From Ravibacter sp964559125 (GTDB taxonomy: Bacteria > Bacteroidota > Bacteroidia > Cytophagales > Spirosomataceae), in NCBI GenBank assembly GCA_964559125.1, contig CAZLGW010000008.1, positions 136,369 through 200,368 on the forward strand: a DNA stretch of 64,000 nt. The letters are read 5' to 3'. The position numbers were made by a program, and so were the translations under genes. The notes beneath the pieces are model-generated. The model was not told the DNA's origin, ran no database searches, and saw only the letters and a list, made by a program, of their open reading frames with translations. Every line of letters starts with the position of its first letter. Within the stretch, counting starts at the first letter, position 1. This document shows positions 25,736 through 33,989 of the stretch, one piece after another.

Positions 25736-27904
25736 CTATTCGGCCCATTCCGAAAGATAAGAAACGAGGTCAGTGTCTTTCCTGATCGCAAGCCTTTTCC
25801 CGGCGTTTCCGGCAGAATAACCACGTGTTATCCAGCGACAGGCTTTTTCAAGCTCAGTCATATCCAGCGCCTTTCCCATGCTGTCTGTCAGGTCTGCCAT
25901 CAGGAGTGGGCGCGGGGCCAGCGATGCAGCCAGATCAGGCAGGTCATAGGCCAGCAAAGCGCCGGGGACCATGCTGTATACAAACCCGGGATTGTACCTT
26001 TCCGTCTCTACTATTTCCTGGTATGAGCTGTACATTCCGGCTATGGCAACTCTTGCAAAGCGGGGTTCCAGCACGGCTGCATGCAGAAGCGAAGGGCCCA
26101 TTGTTCCGCGGGCTACACCCCAGATTTCATCCGCCGGAAAGCTCTTTTTTATTGTTTCCACAAGACGCACTAAGTCTGCCGCATGTACGCCTGCGATGCT
26201 CCGGCCGGTCAGAGCAGCCGTAAACCAGATGTTGTAAGATACTCCTCCTATAGCCGCATCCCCTTTAAACTGGTCGGAGGTCAGTTCCCCGGTACCGAGA
26301 AGGTCGGGGGCAAGAACTGAAAACCCCTTCTTAACCAATGCTTCTATCTCACCCGACGCCTCGCGTGCTTTTCCTTCAGGATGCAGGTAGATGATGGTCT
26401 TTCCTGATTTATTCTCCGGCAGGAACAACAGGTACGGTACCGGGTATTCGCCTTCTCCCTTCAGGAAATATCTTTCAATCACATAGCCGGTTTTCGGTAT
26501 CCTTCCTGTAAAAACGGGGGTAGGTATCGCTCCGGGCTTTCGGAAGCCGCTGTACCTGACAGCGCTCTCCGCGACTTTCTTCCGGTGTGCAACAGTATTC
26601 TCTCTCGATTTATCCAGTGCGACGGTAAGCTTTTGCGCCTCCTTTTTATTCAGGGAAAACACGGTTTCAAAGGCCGGAAAGGAAGTAGCGATCTGCCCGG
26701 TAGGTGTTTTCTGAAGTTCCTTTTCGGTAAGCAGGTCGATCTCGAGCTCTACCGGCGACCCTGGCAATTTCAGGTGTTTTTGAAAGAATGCATACATTTT
26801 TTCCCTGATATTACGTACGTAACCGTGCTCATAGTCTCCCTCCACCATCTCCAGGTTTTCGGCGGCGCCGTACAGGGTATACAGGTTTTTTACCCTCGTG
26901 TGCACGTCGCGGGTACCGCTGATATTAAAAAAATCGCGGGTTGTAGCCATGATAAGCGTAGGTTTGGGAGCACGGATCTCGAGGAAATCCGCATGATCGA
27001 TCCCTTCTTTGATTCCGTGGTAAAAATTCTGCTCTCCGTCCTGTACCCCGATAGACTCGATAAGCCTCGAAAAGCCCGTGATATAGCCACTGGGAGCCGA
27101 AGCAACTACCCGGTCGTCGAGCGCGCTGATATAGGCGGTCTGGGTTCCTCCTCCTGAAAGTCCGTGGACGCCTATCCGCCCCGGATCAACTTCTTTCCTG
27201 CTGACCAGGTAGTCGATACCGCGGATACCATCCCATACAAAATACCTCGCGACCGACTGGCCGATCAGGAATGACTGGACTGCCGGGTACGAATGCTCTT
27301 TGGTAGAGCCCCCTATCTCCGATTCACCGGTCTGTGCGTTCATATACTGAAGTCTTTCACCCTGGCTTACAGGGTCGATAGCCAGTACAACGAATCCCTT
27401 GAGAACCAGGTTTTGCAGGGGTAGTTGATATACATCCCTGCGATAGGCCTGTGCGCTGTGGCCGCTGCAAAAGAGGATAGCGGGGGCCGGGGCCTGCAAC
27501 CGGTCGGGAATAAACAATGATGCCGTAACGTAGTAGCCCGGCAGTGATTCGTAAATAATATTTTCGATAGTGAAGCCTTCTTTGCGGACAACAGACGTCA
27601 CCTTTGCATTAAGAGGTGTTTTTTCGGGAAAAGCCCCAATCTGGTTCCAGATGGCGGCTTTCATTTCTTTTTGCCGCTGCTGCCACTGCGCTTTGGTTTT
27701 GAGCTTCCCCACTTTGGCCGCCTCCTGATCAAGAAGCTCATAAGCATCGCCGGCCAGGTGATGATATAAAAGGTGGGCAGGATCGCTGTACCTGATCCAC
27801 TTATTCCCGACTACTTCCAGCTCTTTCTGGGCAGGCGCCGAAAAGGAGATAAACAAAGCAAACAGGAATTGCCATACCCGAAGGAAACATTGTCTGGTAT
27901 TCAT
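25736..27904 (-). CDS. Exported two-domain alpha/beta hydrolase (acetylxylan-esterase-like), copy A
   Basis: 722 residues from ATG 27904, chosen because it leads into a Sec signal ending SAPAQ; the frame is open further upstream. The first alpha/beta-hydrolase domain (about 30-400) keeps the nucleophile elbow HGLSGGG with S250 and resembles acetyl-xylan-esterase-type enzymes. A second, hydrolase-like domain (about 430-722) has APDLLG and a region GVARGTMGPSLLHA where the GxSxG Ser is replaced by Ala-Arg, so it is probably not catalytic. A close paralogue sits at 39096-41285 in the first PUL. Likely removes ester groups from a polysaccharide (inference). Confidence 0.72.
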   Translation of the reverse strand: MNTRQCFLRVWQFLFALFISFSAPAQKELEVVGNKWIRYSDPAHLLYHHLAGDAYELLDQEAAKVGKLKTKAQWQQRQKEMKAAIWNQIGAFPEKTPLNAKVTSVVRKEGFTIENIIYESLPGYYVTASLFIPDRLQAPAPAILFCSGHSAQAYRRDVYQLPLQNLVLKGFVVLAIDPVSQGERLQYMNAQTGESEIGGSTKEHSYPAVQSFLIGQSVARYFVWDGIRGIDYLVSRKEVDPGRIGVHGLSGGGTQTAYISALDDRVVASAPSGYITGFSRLIESIGVQDGEQNFYHGIKEGIDHADFLEIRAPKPTLIMATTRDFFNISGTRDVHTRVKNLYTLYGAAENLEMVEGDYEHGYVRNIREKMYAFFQKHLKLPGSPVELEIDLLTEKELQKTPTGQIATSFPAFETVFSLNKKEAQKLTVALDKSRENTVAHRKKVAESAVRYSGFRKPGAIPTPVFTGRIPKTGYVIERYFLKGEGEYPVPYLLFLPENKSGKTIIYLHPEGKAREASGEIEALVKKGFSVLAPDLLGTGELTSDQFKGDAAIGGVSYNIWFTAALTGRSIAGVHAADLVRLVETIKKSFPADEIWGVARGTMGPSLLHAAVLEPRFARVAIAGMYSSYQEIVETERYNPGFVYSMVPGALLAYDLPDLAASLAPRPLLMADLTDSMGKALDMTELEKACRWITRGYSAGNAGKRLAIRKDTDLVSYLSEWAE

Positions 27905-27927
27905 TACTGCTAAGGTAAAAGGTTTAA

Positions 27928-27962
27928 AAAGTCGCCCTCCCATCGTCCGAAGACGAGGGGAG
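27928..27962 (-). terminator. Probable intrinsic terminator of the phosphoesterase gene
   Basis: Positions 27937-27962 form an 11-bp stem with one mismatch around a CGAA loop. Read on the minus strand, the stem is followed a few bases later by a run of five T (27928-27932 region). It lies just beyond the stop of the minus-strand purple-acid-phosphatase-like gene and ahead of the hydrolase gene. Confidence 0.5.
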
Positions 27963-28004
27963 AGCAAGCGAAACTCTGTGTTCTCTGTACCTATGTGGTA
28001 AAAA

Positions 28005-29177
28005 CTACTTTTGAGGGCGCAACTCCAGTGAATCTGTAACTTTTCCCTGCTGGTCGACCACTTCTATCAGGAGCCTCTGGTCATTGGCCTTAGCCCTGAG
28101 CATCGCATTGTTCGAATTGACCAAAACCGGGAACTTGTGGCCGGAGGGGTTAGCACCCACCTTCATGTGGCGGTGCAGGTGCCCGCTGAGCATTACCTGC
28201 GCCCCGGCTTCATTCAGGAGTGGCACAAACTTCTCAGCAATCTCAACTTCACCGTGCCAGCCGCCAAACGGGGGCATATGGCATATCACCACCTTGTAAG
28301 GCGCACTCACATACTCCGGGCGCTTCAGGGCCTCCTTCAGCCATTCGGCCTGTTCCGACCGGTAGTGATCCATATTGACGATGCCGGAGTATTCGATATC
28401 CGAGTCAGGTTTGTCTTCACCGCAATCCAGCACTACAAAACAAATGGGACCTCTGCGGACGAGATAATACAGGTTGCCTGTGAAACTCGGGAAGTAGTCG
28501 GGAAACGGGCTGGCGTACTGGCCTCTCGTTTCATGGTTTCCGCGGGCGTAGTACATGGGGATCTCACTTGCGAAAACTTTCGTACCCGTATCCATAAAAT
28601 CGGTGAACATCTGGTCTTCCGTGCGAAGGTCATTGGCCATGTCCCCGTTGAAAAACACGAGATCGGTCTTTTTGAAATCCAGGTTGCCGAGGAGCTTTTC
28701 CATCACGTCATTACGCCCGTGTATATCGTTCACGACTCCGAAGGTAACCTCTTTCTGGTCGGGCCTGCTGGTGGTAAAACGAAGCGGCGCGACACGATAT
28801 ACCTGGGTAGCGGCCACATCGCCATACAGCACCTTAGCCCCAACATGGCTGAGCACTTCCCGGGAATATACACGGTAGCGGTAAGTGGTTCCGGGCGTGA
28901 GGCCTTTCAGCGTCACTTTGTGGAGCTTCGAAATACTTTTGAAGCCATGAGAGCCGGCAAAGAATTTAGGGCGTTCTTCCTTGTAAAAATGAGTACTGTC
29001 GTCGGGTGCAAGCTCCACCCAGCCGGTTGCATCCGAATCTGTAGTCCAGACAATCGTCACGCCGGTATCGTGAAGCGCCTGCAGGTAGGGGCCGTGCGTA
29101 ATGCTGATGGTGCTTTGGGCAAAAGCAGGCAGGGCAGCTAAGATCACCGCCGCAAAGAGCAATATATTTCTCCGCAT
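28005..29177 (-). CDS. Purple-acid-phosphatase-like exported metallophosphoesterase
   Basis: 390 residues from ATG 29177, which gives a clean signal peptide (RRNILLFAAVILAALPAFAQ); an ATG at 29213 adds 12 residues. The N-terminal ~110 residues form a fibronectin-like domain (GPYLQALHDTGVTIVWTT, TPGTTYRYRVYS) typical of purple acid phosphatases. The metal-binding blocks follow: VNDIHG, FFNGDMAND, ARGNHETRG, ICHMPP and SGHLHRH. It would hydrolyse phosphate esters in the periplasm or outside. It is the last minus-strand gene before the first PUL and has its own likely terminator downstream. Confidence 0.85.
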   Translation of the reverse strand: MRRNILLFAAVILAALPAFAQSTISITHGPYLQALHDTGVTIVWTTDSDATGWVELAPDDSTHFYKEERPKFFAGSHGFKSISKLHKVTLKGLTPGTTYRYRVYSREVLSHVGAKVLYGDVAATQVYRVAPLRFTTSRPDQKEVTFGVVNDIHGRNDVMEKLLGNLDFKKTDLVFFNGDMANDLRTEDQMFTDFMDTGTKVFASEIPMYYARGNHETRGQYASPFPDYFPSFTGNLYYLVRRGPICFVVLDCGEDKPDSDIEYSGIVNMDHYRSEQAEWLKEALKRPEYVSAPYKVVICHMPPFGGWHGEVEIAEKFVPLLNEAGAQVMLSGHLHRHMKVGANPSGHKFPVLVNSNNAMLRAKANDQRLLIEVVDQQGKVTDSLELRPQK

Positions 29178-29228
29178 TCTAAAGTGGTTTATGGAAAATG
29201 TACGGCAGATCATTCTGTAAAAGTAAAA

Positions 29229-29259
29229 TTGAATGTTTTATCTAAAAACTGTTACTTTG
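29229..29259 (+). promoter_or_regulatory. Possible Bacteroidota promoter of the first sigma factor gene
   Basis: TTG at 29229-29231 is followed after 21 nt by TACTTTG (29253-29259), close to the -33 TTG / -7 TAnnTTTG pattern but with one base less in the -7 box. It lies 43 bp upstream of the sigma factor ATG. Confidence 0.35.
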
Positions 29260-29302
29260 CAAACATCGCCGTCACTTCCGTTCAAGTACTTATAACTCCG
29301 GC

Positions 29303-29899
29303 ATGCGTCCCAAACTAATCCTACAAGAAGACCCGGTAAGCCCGCTATGGCAGCTACTCTGTTCGGGAGATCGGGACGCATTCGGACAAATTACCGAATA
29401 TTGTTATAAGCCGCTCTACCATTACGGAACAAAATTTACAGACGACCGCGAGCTGATTAAGGATTGCCTCCAGGATCTTTTCCTGGATATATGGGAAAAG
29501 CACGCGCATTTATCGGGGGTTATAAACCCGCGCTCTTACCTGTTCCAGGCTTTTCGCAACAATCTCCTGCGTCGTATCAGAAGAGTATCCAGGTTTTCAG
29601 AAATCGGGTCAGGAGATGAGCTGGAGTTCAGTTCTTTTTCTTCTGAAACAGAATGGATCCTCCGGGAAACAGAAGCCGGTCTGGAACAGAAGCTTCAGCA
29701 GGTGATGAAGCAACTTCCCAAGCGCCAGAGAGAAGCACTGTACCTTCGTTACTACGAAAACCTTACCTATGAAGAAATAGCTGACGTAATGGGGTTACGC
29801 CGCCAGGCTGTGGCCAATTACCTGCAATACGGGATACAGAAGCTGCGGGATTACTGGCAACAGATGGTAATCCCGCTGCTCCTGTTGCTGGTGAGATAG
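29303..29899 (+). CDS. ECF RNA polymerase sigma factor (first PUL)
   Basis: 198 residues. Region 2 (about 25-90: YKPLYHYGTKFTDDRELIKDCLQDLFLDIWEK) would bind core polymerase and the -10 element; region 4 (about 130-185: LPKRQREALYLRYYENLTYEEIADVMGLRRQAVANYLQYG) would bind the -35. This is the Bacteroidota ECF type that pairs with FecR anti-sigma factors to respond to a substrate sensed by a SusC-type transducer. Its expected FecR partner is at 32666, beyond an oppositely oriented surface-protein gene. It ends in a hydrophobic tail (VIPLLLLLVR). Confidence 0.88.
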   Translation: MRPKLILQEDPVSPLWQLLCSGDRDAFGQITEYCYKPLYHYGTKFTDDRELIKDCLQDLFLDIWEKHAHLSGVINPRSYLFQAFRNNLLRRIRRVSRFSEIGSGDELEFSSFSSETEWILRETEAGLEQKLQQVMKQLPKRQREALYLRYYENLTYEEIADVMGLRRQAVANYLQYGIQKLRDYWQQMVIPLLLLLVR

Positions 29900-29922
29900 T
29901 TTCTTCCCGGCCGGTAAGGGTT

Positions 29923-32331
29923 CTATTCTACAACAAGCTTTATTGTTTTGGCAGTACCTGCGCCATTTATATGCACCAGGTACAGGCCGGCAGGCAGTCG
30001 TCCTGTCTCAAGCTCAGCCTTGCCCGCACTCAACAGTACAGGTACGCCGGTTTCCCTGCCCAGCAGGTCAAACACTTTCACATCCAGTTGTCCCTGCCGC
30101 CCTTCTATTTCCAGCGCCACCGCTCCGTTTCTGACCGGATTAGGGAAAAGCCTGACAGCGAGTCCATCCGGATCATCTCTTTTGACCGAAATGATGGGGG
30201 AATAGGCGAATGAGTAGTCATTGTCCACCATTTTCAGACGGTAATAGCTGATACGCCCCGGAGCTCCGGCTATCTTTGCCCCATCGCGAAAGGAATAAAT
30301 TCCCTGCCCCCCGACCCCGCCGACGGCCGTCACGTTACCTATGCTTTCAAAGCTTTTGCCATTGACACTACGCTGTATCTCGAAGTGCGAAAAGTTCATT
30401 TCTTCCGTAGTTTGCCAGTTCAGCTGAACGGCTCCTTCGTTCAACGCGCCCGTAAAGGACACCAGCACTACCGGCAGGGCCGACTCGTCGATAAGCTCAT
30501 AAGCGCCCATGTCTATCTGTGGCCCGTATATACGCAGATTGCCCGCCAGATCTGTCGGGTCATCCTCATCGTCTTTGGGAAAGAGTCCGGGGTTTGTAGC
30601 CGGATTGCCTTTGTTGACCACCGGGCTACCGGGTTTCAGGTTATAATTACCCGCTGTAGTGGGTTCCTCATATGCTGCAACAACCAGTTGCTCAAACATG
30701 GGATCGGTATTCCCGGGCAGATTATTGCTCCCTGCGTTGTATCCCTGCACCAGTGAATAGGAAATATCCGTCAGGTCCTGGTCAGTAAAATAAATACCCG
30801 TTGAGCCGGTAATTGCCGACTGGTTTCCATAAATAATACAGTTGGCCAGGGTGGCACTCCCGCTTACATGGAACCAGCCACCTGCTTCTTCCGATGCGGA
30901 GTTACCGGCAATCGTGACGTTGGTTAATTTAGGGCTACCGGCAGCGTTGTACCAGCCGCCGCCGTTTTCCTCTGCGGTATTTCCGCTGACCACCACGTTG
31001 ACAAAGGTCGTCGGGTTGCTGCTGCTATTAAACCAACCACCGCCATGTCGTGCTTCATTCCCCCTGATCACTACATTGGTTATTTTTGTTTCTACGGAAG
31101 CAGTAGAACTAAAGTGGTACCAACCCCCTCCGTCAAACACGGCTGTATTGTTTTCAATGATTGCGTTGGTCAGGACGGGGAAGCCTGCCTGGTTATACCA
31201 TCCACCCCCACGGCCTTCTGCCCAGTTGCCGCTGATCAGAACATCGGTTAGCTCGGGAGATGTATTCTGGATATTGAACCAACCGCCCCCGTTACCGGTT
31301 GCGGAGTTATTGGTCAGCGCAACACCGGTAAGTTTCGGCAGTCCGCCGTTATTGTACCAGCCACCACCTGATACCGCCTCATTATTGTCTATTGTAATGC
31401 CGGTAACAGGTACACTTGAAAATTCGTTATGCCAGCCACCGCCATACCGGGTCGCTTTATTGTAGCTGATCACCGCGCCAGAGCCTGTTACGCTGCTGGG
31501 ATAGTTGCTTTGAGAACTGTACCAGCCGCCGCCATCTCCCCCTGCCGTATTGCCGGTAATTGTCACATCGACCAGGTTGACGGTGCCGCCGACGTAATAC
31601 CAGCCTCCTCCTCCTCCGACAGCCGAATTATTCCGGATAACTACATTTTCAAGGCTCGGATTGCTGCTAATATTGCCCCAGCCACCGCCAAAACGCGAAG
31701 AATTATTACGAATAATGCTATTCCTGACTGTGGGGCCGGAATTGACACTAACCCAGGCCCCCACGCTCCGGCTAACGCTACTTCCGGCAACCTGTATAAA
31801 TGTGTTTGTTGTCTGATCTGCCGAATTAGCGCCCATAACGGTAAACCCGTCAAACACAAAAGTATGGTTGACCGCATCGGAGGAAGTGATCACTACATGA
31901 TAAGTATTGCCATCATCCGGGATGTCATCTTCATCGTCTTTATCGATATCGCCGCTTAATATGGTGGAGTTGGCGGCCGGATCTCTTTCTCCTGCTCCAC
32001 CCGGCGGATAGCCACCCAGCACCCGGAGATTGCCGCGTGCAAAGACAAAGGCTTTATCGCGGTCATGATCACCATTCCCCGCTATATGCTCCGGGTAATA
32101 GGTTCCCCGAGCTACCCGGATTTCGACGATGTCCGTATTTTCGTGTGCGGCCAGGACAGCATCGGCCAATGATTGAGCGGCGCTTCCCCACGAGGCACCG
32201 CTACCCGACGGAGAGGCGGACGCATCCACATACACGATGCCATCGACAGACGGCGTGATTTGTGCTTCTGAAACGCTGATCATCACAAGACTCAGCACGG
32301 CTATTACCGGGTAAATAAAGGCTCTTGTCAT
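29923..32331 (-). CDS. Secreted beta-helix surface protein with type IX sorting domain
   Basis: 802 residues with a Sec signal (1-23). Residues 24-200 begin with VDASASPSGSGASWGSA, an opening seen in Pmp-like/choice-of-anchor beta-helix proteins. Residues about 200-505 hold 11 repeats built on GGGWxN...NxxI..N, predicted to wind a right-handed beta-helix. After a fibronectin-like segment (about 625-715), the last ~80 residues (LAVRLFPNPVRNG...GLYLVHI...IKLVVE) match a type A sorting domain for the type IX secretion system, so it is probably displayed on the cell surface. It lies between the sigma and FecR genes of the PUL, on the opposite strand. A role as adhesin or glycan binder is inferred. 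Confidence 0.8.
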   Translation of the reverse strand: MTRAFIYPVIAVLSLVMISVSEAQITPSVDGIVYVDASASPSGSGASWGSAAQSLADAVLAAHENTDIVEIRVARGTYYPEHIAGNGDHDRDKAFVFARGNLRVLGGYPPGGAGERDPAANSTILSGDIDKDDEDDIPDDGNTYHVVITSSDAVNHTFVFDGFTVMGANSADQTTNTFIQVAGSSVSRSVGAWVSVNSGPTVRNSIIRNNSSRFGGGWGNISSNPSLENVVIRNNSAVGGGGGWYYVGGTVNLVDVTITGNTAGGDGGGWYSSQSNYPSSVTGSGAVISYNKATRYGGGWHNEFSSVPVTGITIDNNEAVSGGGWYNNGGLPKLTGVALTNNSATGNGGGWFNIQNTSPELTDVLISGNWAEGRGGGWYNQAGFPVLTNAIIENNTAVFDGGGWYHFSSTASVETKITNVVIRGNEARHGGGWFNSSSNPTTFVNVVVSGNTAEENGGGWYNAAGSPKLTNVTIAGNSASEEAGGWFHVSGSATLANCIIYGNQSAITGSTGIYFTDQDLTDISYSLVQGYNAGSNNLPGNTDPMFEQLVVAAYEEPTTAGNYNLKPGSPVVNKGNPATNPGLFPKDDEDDPTDLAGNLRIYGPQIDMGAYELIDESALPVVLVSFTGALNEGAVQLNWQTTEEMNFSHFEIQRSVNGKSFESIGNVTAVGGVGGQGIYSFRDGAKIAGAPGRISYYRLKMVDNDYSFAYSPIISVKRDDPDGLAVRLFPNPVRNGAVALEIEGRQGQLDVKVFDLLGRETGVPVLLSAGKAELETGRLPAGLYLVHINGAGTAKTIKLVVE
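30817..31734 (-). repeat. Eleven GGGW-type repeats in the beta-helix protein
   Basis: Conserved Trp residues at 218, 244, 270, 300, 325, 351, 378, 404, 433, 460 and 486 are spaced 25-30 residues apart, each in a GG(G)W[YFHG] context and followed by an LTNVxIxxNxA-like strand. Spacing is that of one beta-helix coil per repeat. At the DNA level the repeats have diverged, so they are not recent copies. Confidence 0.8.
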
Positions 32332-32665
32332 AGCTTTTAACGGATTGGTTTATAGAAGATTTTTATTCCGGAAAGTATTCCGGGTATGCCAACACGTTCC
32401 GGCTAAGGGTGGTAGGATAGATATTACTAATGCCGGTCCGCCAGACTAGGTACAATCAATCTGCTAAGTTAGTGTAGCCAGATCCCGGAATCAATCCAGG
32501 AAAACCTATAGTTAGCATACAGGAAAACCTGTATTTTTTTGGGTAAAAAAGGCCCTCTTTATCAATGCAGTTAAGTAATCTGCAATTTTTTCTAAAAAAA
32601 CATTACACCATGGGTACTATTACAGCGTACGGCACTCTTCAGACCGTATGACAAGATTCCATTGA
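32332..32665. promoter_or_regulatory. 334-bp divergent intergenic region between surface protein and fecR
   Basis: No credible gene is present. The region separates the minus-strand beta-helix gene from plus-strand fecR and must hold promoters for one or both. It contains two copies of CAGGAAAACCTRTA, at 32497-32510 and 32520-32533, 23 bp apart. The second forms a TACAGG/CCTGTA hairpin with an AAAA loop (32518-32533) followed by seven T (32534-32540), so it could also act as a terminator on the plus strand. Confidence 0.5.
32518..32540 (+). terminator. Short hairpin plus T-run upstream of fecR
   Basis: TACAGG and CCTGTA pair over a four-base AAAA loop and are followed by T7. The stem is only 6 bp and no plus-strand gene ends nearby, so it may instead be part of a repeated operator (see the second CAGGAAAACCT copy at 32497). 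Confidence 0.35.
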
Positions 32666-33775
32666 ATGAAAGACGACAGAGACTCAAAGCCCGAAGACCT
32701 TGTAGAAGACCCGGCATTCCGTGCATGGGTATATCACAACACCGGTAACGAAGAGTGGACGGCCTGGATAAACAAGCATCCCGACCGTGCCCAGGCAGCC
32801 GATCTGGCCCGGAATATACTGCTTTCAGTCAGGGGAGAGCTTGATGATATTCCCGAACCTGAAGTAAAAGACAGGGTCAGGAATATCGTAGCTACGATCG
32901 ACGAAGGTAGTTCGGACATACGCAGCCTTACCGGCAACCGGGAGCGTAATACCGGGAGAACGCTTTGGTGGGCGGCAGCAGTTCTGGCGATAACGACGGG
33001 AATCGGAGCGCTTCTGTACACCGGACAGGCTTCCACTCCGGGAGAAAACAGCTCCGCTTCAGCACAAACCGCCGACAAAGATCTCCCATCCTACATCGAA
33101 GTTTACAACGAGTCGGAAAACCAGAAGCTGGTCAATCTGCCCGACGGAAGCTCCGTCCTGCTGAAACGTGCCTCCAACATTCGCTTTCCCAGGCAATTCG
33201 ATGCCGGGAAACGGGCGGTAGAACTCTCGGGCGAGGCATTTTTTGAGGTAAAAAAGAATCCCGGTCACCCGTTTTTCGTATATGCAGGAGAAATGGTCAC
33301 CCGGGTAGTAGGCACCAGCTTTACGATCAGGGCTTACGAGAATGACCCAACGGCGAAAATACGGGTGAAAACCGGTAAAGTACTGGTTTCTGCGGCGGAA
33401 ACGGCTTTTAATAATTCCGGGAATACCGGTGTAAAGGAATTGGTGCTTGAACCCGACCAACAGGCTGAGTTCTCCCGGTCGGACCTGAAAATTGTTTTAC
33501 TCGAAAACAAACCGGTAGAGGCAGCACCGATACCGATCGAGCAAATGAGCTTCGAATTCAGGAGAACTGCCGTTTCAGATGTATTTGAAACGATCAAAAC
33601 CGCATACCAGGTAGATATCCGGTATGATGCCGCTCTCCTCAGTCACTGCTCCATTACGGCGTCCCTGGGCGATGAGCCGCTCCTCGAAAAGCTCAACATG
33701 ATCTGCGAAGTAATCGGCGCTACCTTCCTGGAGAAAAACGGAAAGATTTATATAGAGGCCGGGGGATGCGAATAA
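32666..33775 (+). CDS. FecR-family anti-sigma factor (first PUL)
   Basis: 369 residues. The N-terminal cytoplasmic part (about 1-95) would hold the sigma factor. One membrane helix lies at about 98-118 (TLWWAAAVLAITTGIGALLY). The periplasmic FecR domain (about 140-240) has NLPDGSSVLLKRAS, ELSGEAFFEVKKNPGHPF and VVGTSFTIRAY. The C-terminal DUF4974-type secretin/TonB-like domain (FEFRRTAVSDVFETIKTAYQVDIRYD) contacts the SusC N-terminus. It would relay substrate binding at the outer membrane to the sigma factor at 29303. The downstream susC follows after 215 bp containing a conserved hairpin. Confidence 0.88.
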   Translation: MKDDRDSKPEDLVEDPAFRAWVYHNTGNEEWTAWINKHPDRAQAADLARNILLSVRGELDDIPEPEVKDRVRNIVATIDEGSSDIRSLTGNRERNTGRTLWWAAAVLAITTGIGALLYTGQASTPGENSSASAQTADKDLPSYIEVYNESENQKLVNLPDGSSVLLKRASNIRFPRQFDAGKRAVELSGEAFFEVKKNPGHPFFVYAGEMVTRVVGTSFTIRAYENDPTAKIRVKTGKVLVSAAETAFNNSGNTGVKELVLEPDQQAEFSRSDLKIVLLENKPVEAAPIPIEQMSFEFRRTAVSDVFETIKTAYQVDIRYDAALLSHCSITASLGDEPLLEKLNMICEVIGATFLEKNGKIYIEAGGCE

Positions 33776-33853
33776 CCCCGGTTACTGATCCCCCTGAGCT
33801 TATGTTCCACTTTAAACTTTCAACCCCTATGCCTTAAAATCTCTATTAAAAAA

Positions 33854-33880
33854 ACCGGAAATGCTGGTAACATTCCCGGT
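33854..33880 (+). promoter_or_regulatory. Leader hairpin between fecR and susC (first PUL)
   Basis: Ten-base arms (33854-33863 and 33871-33880) pair at nine positions over a CTGGTAA loop, with a single A/C mismatch. The same hairpin, with the mismatch at the same position and a 7-nt loop, occurs at 47636-47662 before the second susC. No T-run follows, so it is not a simple terminator. An ACCTAAC box lies 19 nt before the susC ATG (33971). Confidence 0.55.
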
Positions 33881-33989
33881 CCCGATACAATCGAAATGTC
33901 CTCCGGTAGTCTGGTAAACTACGGGTCCGTTGAAGGACCATGAGGATTGGTTAGCTAACTCTGGTAAATCACCTAACCTTGACAAATTT

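Noticed and set aside
28137..29141. 334-codon open frame on the plus strand
   Set aside because: It is antisense to the purple-acid-phosphatase-like gene, whose motifs and signal peptide are convincing; the plus-strand product has no recognisable features.
30817..31734. CRISPR array or tandem DNA repeat
   Set aside because: The periodicity is at protein level (GGGW coils of 25-30 residues); the DNA copies have diverged and there are no spacers.
33854..33880. Intrinsic terminator after fecR
   Set aside because: No T-run follows the hairpin, and the same structure is kept upstream of the second susC, pointing to a regulatory role.
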